46,832 nt of DNA, from NCBI GenBank assembly GCA_019649035.1, contig BMAT01009245.1, positions 65,342 through 112,173 of the forward strand, read 5' to 3'. Source of the stretch: Elysia marginata. Taxonomy: Eukaryota > Mollusca > Gastropoda > Plakobranchidae. The translations under genes and the position numbers were made by a program. How positions within the stretch are numbered: position 1 is the first letter of the stretch; each line of letters starts with the position of its first letter. Shown piece after piece: positions 19,518-32,900 of the stretch. The notes beneath the pieces were generated by a model that worked only from the letters and a program-made list of their open reading frames with translations, searched no databases and had not been told where the DNA came from.

Positions 19518-22500
19518 CTGTTACAAACAGTACAAGAATAAAAAAACAAAATTGGTTGAGTTTCAAATTGCACTTCAGTGTGGTACAGTAGTATCCGGTT
19601 AAACGCACAGCACTTGGAAGGCTCTATTTGAGAATGCATTTAGGAGATGTGAGCACTTATAAAAAGTAGCAAAAATTACTAGAAAAAGTTACTCCATTTT
19701 CAACACAATAATAAAATTGCTAGCCTTGAGCACACAATCAGATAAAGTTTAGTGTATAACGTTTCATCTATGTGAATGGCAATATAGAATATCGCTATTC
19801 GACCATCTAATGAGTTGTCGATCCAAGAGGGCAACCGTTGGGATGGGGGGAGAGAAGGTGGTGTCAGGCTGAACGCTCCACAGGCCTACAACAGTTCACT
19901 TGTCAGTATGGTAGTGCAAGGAGTACATTGCATAAATACGCTTCATCCCTACTCCACAGCACAGTGTCCACCTTTTATCCTCCCTCTTCACTTAAAAGGC
20001 AATTTTTACTAATATCAAAGTGTGCGTTTAGCGTGTGTTTAGGGTACACTTATTATATAGAAAAAAATCGGTCATAGCGATTTAGCGTTAGTTAAACCCT
20101 ACCATGCATTTATCTGGCGTGCGTTTAACCAGACACAAGTGTAAAAGCATAGACAAAATCATAAAGAAAAAAGATAACAAAGAATAACAAAGACCTTGAC
20201 ATGCATTAAAAAAACCTCTTGATTGTACCAGGCAGATTACACTTGTTAATGTTACTATTCTATAAGTTAAAAAATAATTGTGTAGCAGTCCTGCAAGATG
20301 TTTCTGTGAAATTTTGTGATAGAGAGGTACAATGTGTAGGCATATGATATATGAAAAACAACCAAAAAATTTTCAAGCTTTTTCAGATGGTGAATAAATT
20401 ACTGGGCAATTTTTATTAGGCAATCAATTGTGTCCATTATTCTGGAAATAAAGAAAATGTGCATAAAATCTAAAATAATTAATAAAATTTCTATTTGAAA
20501 CGAATTCAGCATAGAAGCCTGCCATACTTTTTATTTTTAAAAAATAAACTCTCACAATATGAGACATATTAACCATAAAACTGGACATATTTGAAAAACA
20601 ATATAGTAAATATTTAACTCCTTACAACCTTTCAACAACCCAAAACGCAAGCTACCTCTGGCATTCAATTTTGTTTGTGGGCATATTTTTCTTTATGACA
20701 CATGATAAAAGTTAATCATGTACGGCCCTACACAAATGAATTTCATAGTCATCTTTATTATTTTCTTTCTATTTGAAAATAGTGTAGTATTGCTTAATTC
20801 ACCTACATTTGGAGGAAAAACCTGCTGTACAATCTAGATATCTCAAACCCCATATGAACAAATTTAGCTTTGAATTATCCAAAATTTGTATCATTAGTAT
20901 AGATTACCTGGGATAGATAAAATTGAAACTATAATCTAAATAAAGTTAGAATTAAAAAAGGACTTGAATAACCTAGGTTTCACTTTTTTTCGCCTAGCTT
21001 TCTATTCTCATTGTGACCCGGTTTGATTAGATAACTAGATAGCTTCTTTTATTAGTTCATGTAATATACTTCTTATAACACATGTGTTGTTAGACATCCT
21101 TAACTTGTTTTGAGTTTAAGAAGGTAGACAGGCTGTGAGTAAAATAAGTATAGCATTACTAAACCTTCTGCTCCAGAGAGTTGCGAGGGAGCACTTCCCT
21201 ATTGAGAACCCATATAGGACTGTGGCGTCACCACGGGGCCAAAAACATTTAAGCTCAGTCTTGTCCTATGGTGACTTTGTTCATTGTTCATTAGCTATTC
21301 TATTCTAGGGTACTGCTTAAATAAGGTAAAAAGGGAAAAGATATAACTAGAGGAAGGTCTCAGAGAGATATAGTGAGAGAAATAAAGAGAGGGAGGGCGG
21401 GCATAGGGTGAGGGTTCAAGCTAGGCTAAAGGTTAAGATTGATTGATATATTTGCTGAAAGTATCTCCCAAGTTTGAGTTTTTTGGTCTTGACAGTTTCC
21501 AGGGGTAGTTGAAAAAAAATCCTGAGGTCAGGGTGAGCATAACCTAACATCATAAAACATTGCTTAAGCTTTTAAATATTTCAAAATTTGCTGATGCAAT
21601 TCACATAAACAGTACAAGTTAAGTCAACACAGCAGTAAGGTTTGTTATTCCATAAGGAATTTATAAGCAGGAATTTTCGTTCTCACATGAGTAATGTATA
21701 TCCAGATCAGGATTTTCCTTATTCAAAATGAGAAAAAAAATCCTGAATTCAGGATAAATCTTGAGAATGCCTATCCCTGAGTATCTAATATCTTCCATGA
21801 CACTTACCCCAAACGAGTGTGCTTCCCTTCACAATCATGGTGTCATCCTCCAGAATTCCAGATGGTTGGTCATCTAAGACAGACACGTGTGATGTTTGGA
21901 AAATTTCACACAATGAAGATGTGGCAGAGGTTATGTCTGGCTGAATCATCTACATGTTAAAAGCAGGAAAAATTTAAATCAATAATGACTTTATTAGAAA
22001 TCATATACTGCAAGCAAAAATGGAATGAGAGTTGATTATATTTATTAGAAATTATTGTTAAGACATTGTATTATCAGAAAAAAAAAACAAAAAAGAAACA
22101 AATTTTAGAAGAAGGATTTACAGTCTAAAAAAAGACTGAATGGTTCAAGGTTATTTTATTTTACTGAAAACTTTTTTCTGTTCAATTAGATGCATTATCA
22201 CTGCCTCCCCTCTCACCTTACCTTTCCATAAATACATCAATATAGTGATTCTATGGGCTATGGGATAGTAGCTTTTTTCTTAGAGGGTTTATTACAAATT
22301 TTACATGCCTTGAACAAGTTTGGCTGCTAGAAAGTAGATGGAAAATCTTCTGCAGGCCGCAACATAAATTATGTTTTAGGATCATTAAACCTCATTAATT
22401 AACTTTGAATTAAAAGTTCCAATATAACAAAGCCAGAGAGGAAAAAGAAACCTAGCACTTAAAAAACTTTGTAGTAGGAGAATTTCGAATGATCAGACTT

Positions 22501-23887
22501 TGATTTTGGAGGTTTCAGCTGTAGTTTTACTGAAAAACCAGGTCTATAAGAGTGACAACGGAAAAACTATACAAGTGCAAACTACATGATACATATGTCC
22601 ACCAGGGCAACTTAACTTAATTCTTCAGTGAAGGAAAAAATGAATTTCAGTTCAATGACAAAGAAAACAGTACAGAACAGCTTAACTTGCAACTGGCTGG
22701 TCATTTTACACACTGTTTCCCTTCCTCTAAAAAATTAAAGATATTATGAGAAACATGTGAATGAATCTTTACAGCTTTATAATAGTAATCTCAAGGCAAA
22801 AAAACTGTGTAAAAACAGACAGACCTTTAAGAGAGCATGGAGCTTCGGGCTGCTGTGGATGAAGATATCAAACTCTACAGGACTCTCTAGTCCAATTTTG
22901 TCAGCGACTTCACGCCGCATGTCAAACACTGGCATCAAGTCTCTCGCACTCTGTATGTTGCCCCACTCTGGATCGGGCTTGTTCCAGCCAAGCTTGAAAA
23001 CACTGTCTGTCTCTGATTAAGATTTGGGAGTAAATGATATACAAAGGTCAATCAAATAAGACAACCAAGGAGCCAACATTTTAGGAAACAACAATAGCAT
23101 TGTCATATTATTAAACCTTAAGGGCACTTAAGTACACACGGCGTTGTGCTAGCGCCAGTTTAGTTTCCAGCCTTGCAGGGCGTATTGACCTTCTGACCCC
23201 ATGACCGGGGTCGTCGCCTACCTAGCTGGGTGGGCCTGCACAGCCTCAGTATCTATCATGCTAGTTTTTTGTTTGTTTCCTAAAAACTATATACAGTACG
23301 TTGCTGAAAAATGTCTCTTTATTTAGGTATGATGCCTTGGAAAAGACTTGCAATTACTACTATGGAGAAAAATTATAAACTAAGAGAGTGTTATTGAAAA
23401 ACACTNNNNNNNNNNNNNNNNNNNNNNNNNNNNNNNNNNNNNNNNNNNNNNNNNNNNNNNNNNNNNNNNNNNNNNNNNNNNNNNNNNNNNNNNNNNNNNN
23501 NNNNNNNNNNNNNNNGCACCTTTTTCATGAAGTTGGTTTCATATGGGTGTCATAATGCATCTTGTAGTAAATCCAAGATAAATGTAGAGCTTTCAAGAAT
23601 GTGAATGACACACCCGGTAAATAAAGTGCGCAGATAGTCCCTATCCAACTTTATATCTCCTTAACTCTCCCTCTCTCATTCCTCTCTTTCGCTCTCAATC
23701 CATCTATCTTTTTTGCTTTCACTCTTTCTCTATACCTTTTTCCTTCTCGTTCTTTTCCACAACATAATAAGTTAAAATCACCTTTCTTTATTCTCCATCC
23801 CCAAATCCTCTTTTCCTACTCCCTCCCTTTCTCTCTGTCTGTCTGTCTCTCTCTCTCAATTTTGATTTGTAAGTTATCATCCTCACC

Positions 23888-23933
<46 letters not shown>

Positions 23934-26900
23934 TTCTCTCATAATGGTACAAAAGGTGTGGCTTGAATACAGATGTACCATCACCCTTCTTCCCATTCAC
24001 CTCTCTCTCTCTTTCTTTCTCTCTCTCCCCCCCCCTCTCTCTGTGTCTCTCTCCGTGTTTGTCTGTATGTTTTTTATGTAAATTGGTGAGTTAATAGTCT
24101 ATTTAACAAATGTAATTGTCCTTCTTTTTCTTCTTTGGAACTATCTCTTGAAGCACACTCGCATTCGTGCATTGAACAGCGCGGCTCATGTGTTGACCTC
24201 CTCTTATAGTTTTTCATCGAACTAAAGCACACAAAGCACATAGAAGGAGAGTAGATATCCGTGTCTCTAATCTACACGAACATCCAAATCATGGGCAGAA
24301 TCTATGTCCCATGTAATATGACTGCAAAGTCATAGCCTTCTTTTTTTTTCTTATCTGCCGACGTTAAATTGCGTAGTCCACAGAGCCGACATAGTTCTTT
24401 TAGTCTCATTTGGTGTGAGTCAAAATTGTGCTCCACAATTTTAAATTATCAATGATAATGTTATTAATCTCCCAGTTATGACTGCACAGATTTTTTGGGA
24501 AAGTTTTTTTTTCTATCTTTGTACACATTTTAAGCAGTATTGTATCTAAAACATAGCCGATTATACCAGTTAATCAGATCGTTATGTAAAATAGAAATCA
24601 GCTACACCTGAAGATAGTGAAAACTGATGTTGATGAAAACCTGTGCAAAAAATAAATCATAAAAAATCAGCACATCGTGACACCCACGCGGTTTTTTCAC
24701 TATTAAAAGCAGAAAACTTTTCTCGTTCTCACGGTGTTAAAATTTAAAACACACAATGGCTAAATTTCAAATAAAATTGATAATTACACCACACTATGAA
24801 AAAATTACGTTCTATCTAAATTCCTAAAAATAATACACACACCGCACAAATATCCAGATAGATTTTAAAACTTCAGAGTAACAGACATAATTTTCAATGC
24901 GTTGTTTGCAGAAATAAATGATCTTTCGAATGATACTAGTCTCAATGATGTAAAAGAATTTTGAGACAAGTAATTTTGGTACTAAATGCTGTGATATCGG
25001 AAAATTAGAGACCTGCACAGGCAGTGCCACGTTATAAGCAATGCTCGCCTGTCAGTTGCTGCACCTGCAGGTCATAAATCAGGCGTGTCACAGCGACGGC
25101 CGCCTCGGCAGGCACGGTATGCATTAAGAACGTCTCCTAAGTTTGGAGGGAGGTTTCAAACTAAACTGCGACTTGTACATAGAGAAAATAATGCCGTGTA
25201 CAGGAGAGATATGTGTAGAGCTTCCACAGAGAGAGTCGGCTTTAGCTGATATATTCCATTGGAAGAAAATTGCTGTTTTCTATTAAGAGATCAGAGTTTT
25301 TCTAAAAAATGTTTTGGTATATATTGCTTACAATGTTTTTCATCTAACCATAAAATGGATAAAAATTGTGGCCGGAAACAAAGTGTTCAAAGAGATGACT
25401 GGTAGATGATCTGTTTAAATCCTTTGTAATATGACACAACATAGTTTTCAATCAACTTCTTGAGGATGGAAATAACTGATCCTTAGTCTTTTAAGTGCAG
25501 TAATCTAGGCCATGATCAAGGTATTAAAAACGTTTTTCCACTGCCTAAAAAGGTTTTTAAGAAGCTTCAACGCCATATATATACCTGATTATGTGAAAAT
25601 TCCGCACCTGAAGTAGACTCAATTTTGTAGGAAGCCTACACACTGCAGCTTCTCTACATGGTATTTTTATAAACATTTTGTAGATTTACATGCAGGAAAG
25701 CTATTCTATTTTTTCACAATTTAAATTACTCTGGCTGGACAAGATAAAACTTTAGGTCAGGAAAACCTTTTTGGCCTCACACTGTGCTTTCAACGATACT
25801 TAGTCTTTACCACCATTGGGTGAAATACAGTTGCCTAGATATTTCAAACCCCACAGGAACAAAATTTTGATTTTGAATTATCTGAAAACCAAACTATCAG
25901 TATACAATGCATAAGAAAAATAAATCAGTGATTTATCTGAACTATAGCTCAAATTAATCAAATCATCCAGGTGTGAATGAACCAAATATTCAAATCCTCT
26001 ACGTTTGGAATAACCAAAAAATTTGAATCATCCAGGTTTTGAATTAACCAAATATTCAAATCCTCGACGTTAGAACTAGCCAAATATTTGATTCATTCAG
26101 GCTTCAATTAACAAAATATTAAAATTATCCAGGTTGAGTTATATGGACCTGACTGTATTTCTCAAAGTCTTACCGCTTGAATCTGTGTCAGTCCCTGGTA
26201 AGTGCTGATACACCTCCTCTGCTAGATGTGGAATGATTGGGGCGATGGCTGAGGTCAGTGCTTTAGTCATGTAATACTGGACTGTCTGACTTGATCTTCT
26301 TGCTGGATCTCCAGCTTCACTGCAGTAGCACCTTTATCAACACGAAGGCAAAGAAAAAAGACACGGTATGAATATTTTACCCTGCAGGCTAGTTAAACGT
26401 CTGTCTTAAAACAACTTCAAATCAACCAGATGTTGCAATTTTCACATTCAAACAAAAGCATTTGATATTTTAAATTATTCCTCTTTCCTGAATTCCCCAA
26501 AATTGTTGTTTCTTAAGACCATCAAAATTTTTTTAACAAATAGTCTCTGTGATGTCCAGTGCTCCTATGTAATGGGAGACAAACCAAATGAAATTGACAT
26601 GAGCCAAACAGATGAGGAGATAATATTTTTTATATACTCACCTTAAGATAAATTGATCTTCTCCTTATAAATATACATTAACAATATGAATAATAAGAAT
26701 ATAGTCTTGCCTTGGAAGCAAAATAGGATCTCCACGATAATGAAAATTTTCTCCACCAAATTAACAGCTTTTCCACAAATTTGTTGTGTTTGTTTTGCAG
26801 GTCCAAAATCTCATGGACTAAAAAAATCAGCTTAGGCCTTTCATATGTTTCCTGAAGAGTGTTAAGGTGTTTGGCTCATTAAAATCTTACCTGTCTTTTG

Positions 26901-29900
26901 TATTATTAAAATAAAAAGTAGACAAATCTGAATACACAAATTTTTCTACATTCTGGATCACTTTGTTGTAGGAGATGCTCTCATAGCTTTCCTCTATCTG
27001 AAATTGTGAAAACAGATTAGACTGAGAGTAATAAATATATCAGAATGCCTGACCTCTGAGCTCAAAGCTCTAGGCCCTAAATATAAAATTAACAAGAGGA
27101 GATTATCAAAGTCAGAATGAAACAAAGGTTATAACATTAGCGTCATAAAGCAGTAATAATTAAACAATGTTTTGCAACATGTAACAAAATTCTAAGATAA
27201 TTTTACTGGTGACTTTTTATTATGCACAGTTTTAATAATATTATGAGTAGGCCTGCAAATTACAATACAGGGATAAAATCAGAAATGTGAACACAGTTTA
27301 AATAAAATATGTATTCAAATCATCTAGAATTGAATTAATTGGTCTCAACTATAAAAAAAAAACTGAACATGTTTTGCGAGAAGTATTTTTAATTAAAAAA
27401 ACTTTTGAGGGTCCCAAAGCTTAGAAAAAAAAGCAGTTTTCAAAATATCAATGTCTTTGAATACAAGAACTGCAATACCTGTATTATTGAACTGCTTAGA
27501 AGACATCAATTTTGCCCTCTTTTTCTAACAATTTAAAATCATCCACAAAATTTACCATCTATGATAATCTCATGCAAGTTTTATAGCTGAAAAACTCAGA
27601 AAAATGCAATATGTAAAGTATCAACTTTTTAAAACTGATATTAAGATTAGATTATTCAATATGTGTTGATATTACGATAAGCTAATTCAATATGCCTAAC
27701 AACCATAGCAAATGATAGAGATGCTGCAATTTGTACATTCCAAAGCCTCGCATTTTTTAGCAATGCATTTTTGTGAGCTTCCATTCATAAAAAAAAATAT
27801 TACGAAGTTATCAATACTCTGCAAAAAATTTGGTTAGTATAAAATATAGAAAAAAAAAAGACTTTTTAAAAGAGTTTTTCTTGAACTGACAGTCCCAACA
27901 TTTGACTCATTTGTGCTGGTTGCAAGAGATAAGGTTAAATATTATCACCTGGATCATGGCACAATGGAGATTGTATAGCATGTACTTGTCAACAGCTGTC
28001 AGCTCAACGTAAGGCAGGCAATCAACAATTGGGTCAAAGTCACTTAAATTTCCCAGCATATGCCGCAAACACTTGCGCACCTAAACATAAAAAAAAAAAA
28101 TAAAAGCTTAGATTATTGATTTTCAAGACATTTGTACTCAACAGTGTATGCGAGCCAAAGAACTGTTTGTGCAATTTGGAACAATTCATGAATGAAATTT
28201 CTCAGTTTTTCATAAACAGCTTTTCCAGATAATTCGAATCTGACATTTTACATACCTTAACACTACTCTAGCTTCAAACCTTCACAATCTTGAGCTGGCA
28301 AGAAAATGCATTTTCTACAGCCTCTATATTCTAAGAAAAAGGTGTTCTGTTTTAAATTCAATCATGACTTATGATTGAAAGATTAAGGGTATGAACATAG
28401 CAGTGGACTAAAGTAGGGTTTCACTTCAATGCCCTCCCAAAACGCATGCCTTTGGTACGACTCCAACCCTTGACTTAAAAGTAGCTTCAGCACCATCTCC
28501 TTGCCACTTAAAGAAACATAGTCATACCATGTCACCATTATGTTTCTTAAAAAAGAAGTTTCATCATGAAGGTCTTTGCCTAGCCTCTCCTAACAACTTG
28601 ACAGCTTAATATCCCAATCGCACAAAGAGCAACCACTGAATCCAGAAACACACACCAACATTAAGCCATAAACAACAGAGTACAAGCGTTAACATTTCAA
28701 GATATGACTCATAAAAATCATAGGTTTAGAATTTAGAATCAATAGTATTGATGTTATTAATATGACAATATTAATACTATGGTTTAAATTTCTTAATGCA
28801 CGAACTACGACGAAGACAACATACCTTGAACACATCTTCAGAGAATTGCTTCAGCAGGGATGGGCCAATGTTGATGTTTTGGTGATGATGACTGTGGGCT
28901 ACCCACCACCTCAGCACATCAACGCCATAGGAGGGGGATATCTCTTTGTTCTGAGAGTTAATTTGAAATCTTATTTAACTTTTTAAAAGAAAAGCTGCAA
29001 TAAAACATTCTATGAAATTGTGTAAAACGACAAAGATGAAATTACTTAATCTTTCCAGTTTGACTGATGATTTTTAGAAAATGTTGGATTGCAATAATCA
29101 GAAGATAAATGCTATGGCCTTTTAAACTCAAATTTTGTGCATGTCCTCAGCTGAGGGTTATACTTTGCTTATTTTTACCTTTTTTTCCAGAATAATTATT
29201 TCCTTCTATTGTCTGCACATATAATTAAAGGCATAGAATTGATACCATATGAATAAACATTTAGCTGCCCATTAAATTTAAAAAAGAATTTTAAACACCA
29301 TTGATACTCTTCCACATGTGTAATGATCTACTTTCACAAATTTGAATCATATCGATTAATTGTCTCTAAATACGACAATAAAACCTTTGGACAGCACTTA
29401 AGTAATAATGAAGAGTTTTAAAGATGCAATAATTATGCATTCTGTCAAAACCTGCTTTAGATTTTAATTTAATTGTGCACAAATTCACAGCCAAGAAATA
29501 ATGTACATTTTTACCCCAGAATTTTAAACATGTTTCAAGCTGAAAATGACCACTCTGTTTTGGCCATATTGGACTTTTTCACTTTTTTGAGTGTTCCTTA
29601 ACACTTATGATTTTCTTTAAAGCTTGCAAAATATATGGAGAAAAGCTCTGAAAATCCACCTTTCCACCATTGATGACAAATTCAGGCTCAATGACATTTC
29701 CTACAGACTTCGACATCTTCATGCCAGCTTCATCTGTAGCAAATCCATGTGTCACAATTTGCCTGCAATAGAAGTGAACAAAAGACAATTGTATTAAAAA
29801 TATTTTATAAATGAGAGAGTCAAGGTGAAATGAAGCAGTAATTAGTAATTGCTGTATTGCTTTACACTTAAAACATCTTGTTTTTTTAACAAGTGGAATT

Positions 29901-32900
29901 TTTTCTTTTTCAATAATTATTGACTATGCAAACAGAAATATGCATATATTTGTACACTTTCCTCTGTAGTTTTGAACAATGTTGGATGAATTTTTCTTCA
30001 ACTCTGATATTTTGAATGAGAGAAGGAATAAGGCTTGGCTGGGTTGTGAGCTTACAGTCCAGTCCAATTATTTTAACCTTGTGGAAATACATTTTAATCT
30101 TGAGTTATGCAAAAATAGAATTATCAGTATACTGTACCAAAGGAAAAGAAAATTGGTAATCTAAGTATAGTTTGAATTAAGTTTCAATATTTGCATTATC
30201 CAAATTGATATTATGTGACGAGACAATATTTAGTATAACTTTAAGACCACTTTAAAGTCAAAAAGCTTTATCAAATGATAAAAAAAAAATCAGAATCTTT
30301 AGATTTATCCTGAAATGAGTCTATAGGTTAGGTCAGGTTTTTAAAAATTTTAACGTCTCTTTATAACTAAAAGGTTATATCAGAGATGGCCCTTGGGACA
30401 ATTGAAAGCGTACTGCCACACTGGGATGTAGGAAGCGCTCGCATACACCACACCCAGTCACATTATCCTGACACAGGGCCGGCCAGACTTAGCACTAAAT
30501 CCATAATGCCAGACACTAGGCATATCAGCTGCTAATACCAATTTTAAAGTCCTTGGTTTGACTCGGCCAGGGATCGAACCATGCACCTCCCAATCTCTGA
30601 GCCAGAGTCTTACCGCTAGGCCACAGAGCCGGTTAAATGAGTGGAATATCAGACCTTACCGATAGGGAGCTGTCCCTTTAACAGCAACGCTGGTCAAGAG
30701 AGAAGTCTGGAACCATCCCTTGAACTGATCTATACCTTCCATATACACATCAGCCTCACCCTCGACATCTGAGAAACAAAACCGAGTCAAAATTTAGTAA
30801 TTCAAAATAATAAGGGGCAAACCTATCTTAGAGGAGGTGCTGAAAAAAATTGTTATGTACATTGTGTCTCTAATTATTGAAAACATTTGAAATGCATTTC
30901 TAACCTGTTACAATGTCAAAAAGAACGTGAAGGGGTCAATGATCTGATCCCCTGTGCACGCAAATTTTTATTGGGTCACTTATGCCCACCTTAATTTTTT
31001 TTGTAAACAAGGCAAAGGTGAAATGGACAAGGAAAGCAATGGAAAAAACAAACTTATTATGCCTTGTACCAAGAACAATGAAGTCCTTACTTCTTGTTCC
31101 CTGGCACTTACTTAATTTGGAAGGGGCCATTGATCCGATCCCCTGTGCATGCAAATTTTTATTGGCTCACTTATGCCCACCTTAACTTATCCTTTTGTAA
31201 ACAAGGCAAAAGTGAAGGTGCCAAGGAAAGCAATGGCTAACTGCCTTGTTATGCCTTGTGCAAAGAACAATGAAGTTCTTACTCCTCGTTCCCAGGGCAC
31301 TCATGTTGAGTAAAGACTAGCTTTAACTTTCAATAACGTTAAACAAACCTTTAAGTACTGATGCCCAGGATACTCCACTGTCAAACCAGACATCCAGAAT
31401 GTCGTTACCCTTTTCATAGTCGTTGCTCTTCCCTTTACCGATCTGAAATTTAAAAATTCAAATTCACCATTACATATTCTTGAAGCTTGTGTCCCCATTG
31501 AAAAATTAGTATTGATAGTCTAAAACAAACAAAACCTTGTAAATAAAGGGTTTCGGGGTAAATGCGACAAATGTCATTTTTTACCCTGTTGTCACTATTC
31601 CCATTAAAATCAAATGTTTAAGTTATTTCCATGGTTTCAAAGTTGTTTTTGTAAAAAAACCCACGGAACTTAGCTGAGGGTAACTCTGTCATACTTATGA
31701 AATATTTACTTTTCCTGATTAATATGCTGGGCAAGGAAAACAATTTTTTGGCCAAATTTTGAAATGCATGTGTCTTACTCTACCTTGAAACCCTTCATAT
31801 TCACCCAAAGAGTTTTGAAAGCACAAAACTACTACTGGTATGTTCATTTCGGTCTTAAAATGATTCCTGTGTTGACTTTTTCTTCTTACATATGAAAGAG
31901 CAAGAAAAAACATATGTCTCTAGTCCAGGGTGAATGAGTCTGATGCAGCCATTATCACTTTCAAAGGCATTACTGTTTTGAAGAAGACATTTTTCTAAGC
32001 TTGCGAAATTTTTAAAAACAAAATTATCAATATTTTGTGAAAAGATATCAAAATAAGACCTAAAAATGGCTTTTCCTCATAACAAATAATTTCCTAATTC
32101 TGACTCATTTGCCCTGGATGAGAGAAGTATAGCTTTAAATAAAGAATTGTTTTCAGACAATGGCAGGTACTCGTGCATGAGTGGAGTTCATGTTTTTCTT
32201 TCTGCTGAATGAATATAGCTGACATGTTAAATAATTGCGATCAATTAAGTCTAGATTTATGACACAAATAAGGCTGCTTTACAAAATCTGTATAACTATT
32301 AGTATTTATCTGGTTGTCAAGGTTTAGAAAGACATTTGCTTTTTTCTAAGCAATCTTGTGAAACTCCATTCATTGCACTGTTACTTTGCACAGTAATAAC
32401 AGAACTGCTCCAAGAATATACAGCATTTTAGAGCTGAACAGCAACCTCTGTATTTTTCAAACTATGATCCAAGGTACAAAAAATTCCTTGAAACTTTTAA
32501 CAGTTGCCTTGTGTGATCAAATACACCTTCCTCTCAAACTGTGCTTGAAATTCATTATGAAAAAAAAACAATAAATATTACATTAACAAAAGCAATTTAA
32601 AAAATTATGATAATGATGACCACTATGATAGTGTTAATGGTGATGGTGATGGCTGTGATGATAATAATGATGCTGATGGTATGAAGATGACATAACACCA
32701 ATTACAGCAACAGCACTACACAAACAATGAAAAAAATATACTATAAAAAATTCAGTTTTAGAATGAGGACAAAGACTGCTAAGAAGGAAAGTTAACAACA
32801 TTGTGTAACCTGTGCAAGCAGACTGTCTGGCAGTAGATCCGTCATGGGAAGCCCCCACCAGCAGTCTGAACCATGTTGGAGAAACAGTTGTTTCACATGC

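Noticed and set aside
22440-22530. One end of another MITE (minus strand CAGCTGAAACCTCC)
   Set aside because: Only one end resembles a transposon; no matching second end.
30560-30633. A functional tRNA gene on the minus strand
   Set aside because: It has A- and B-box-like sequence but no matching acceptor stem, and it is continuous with a SINE body.
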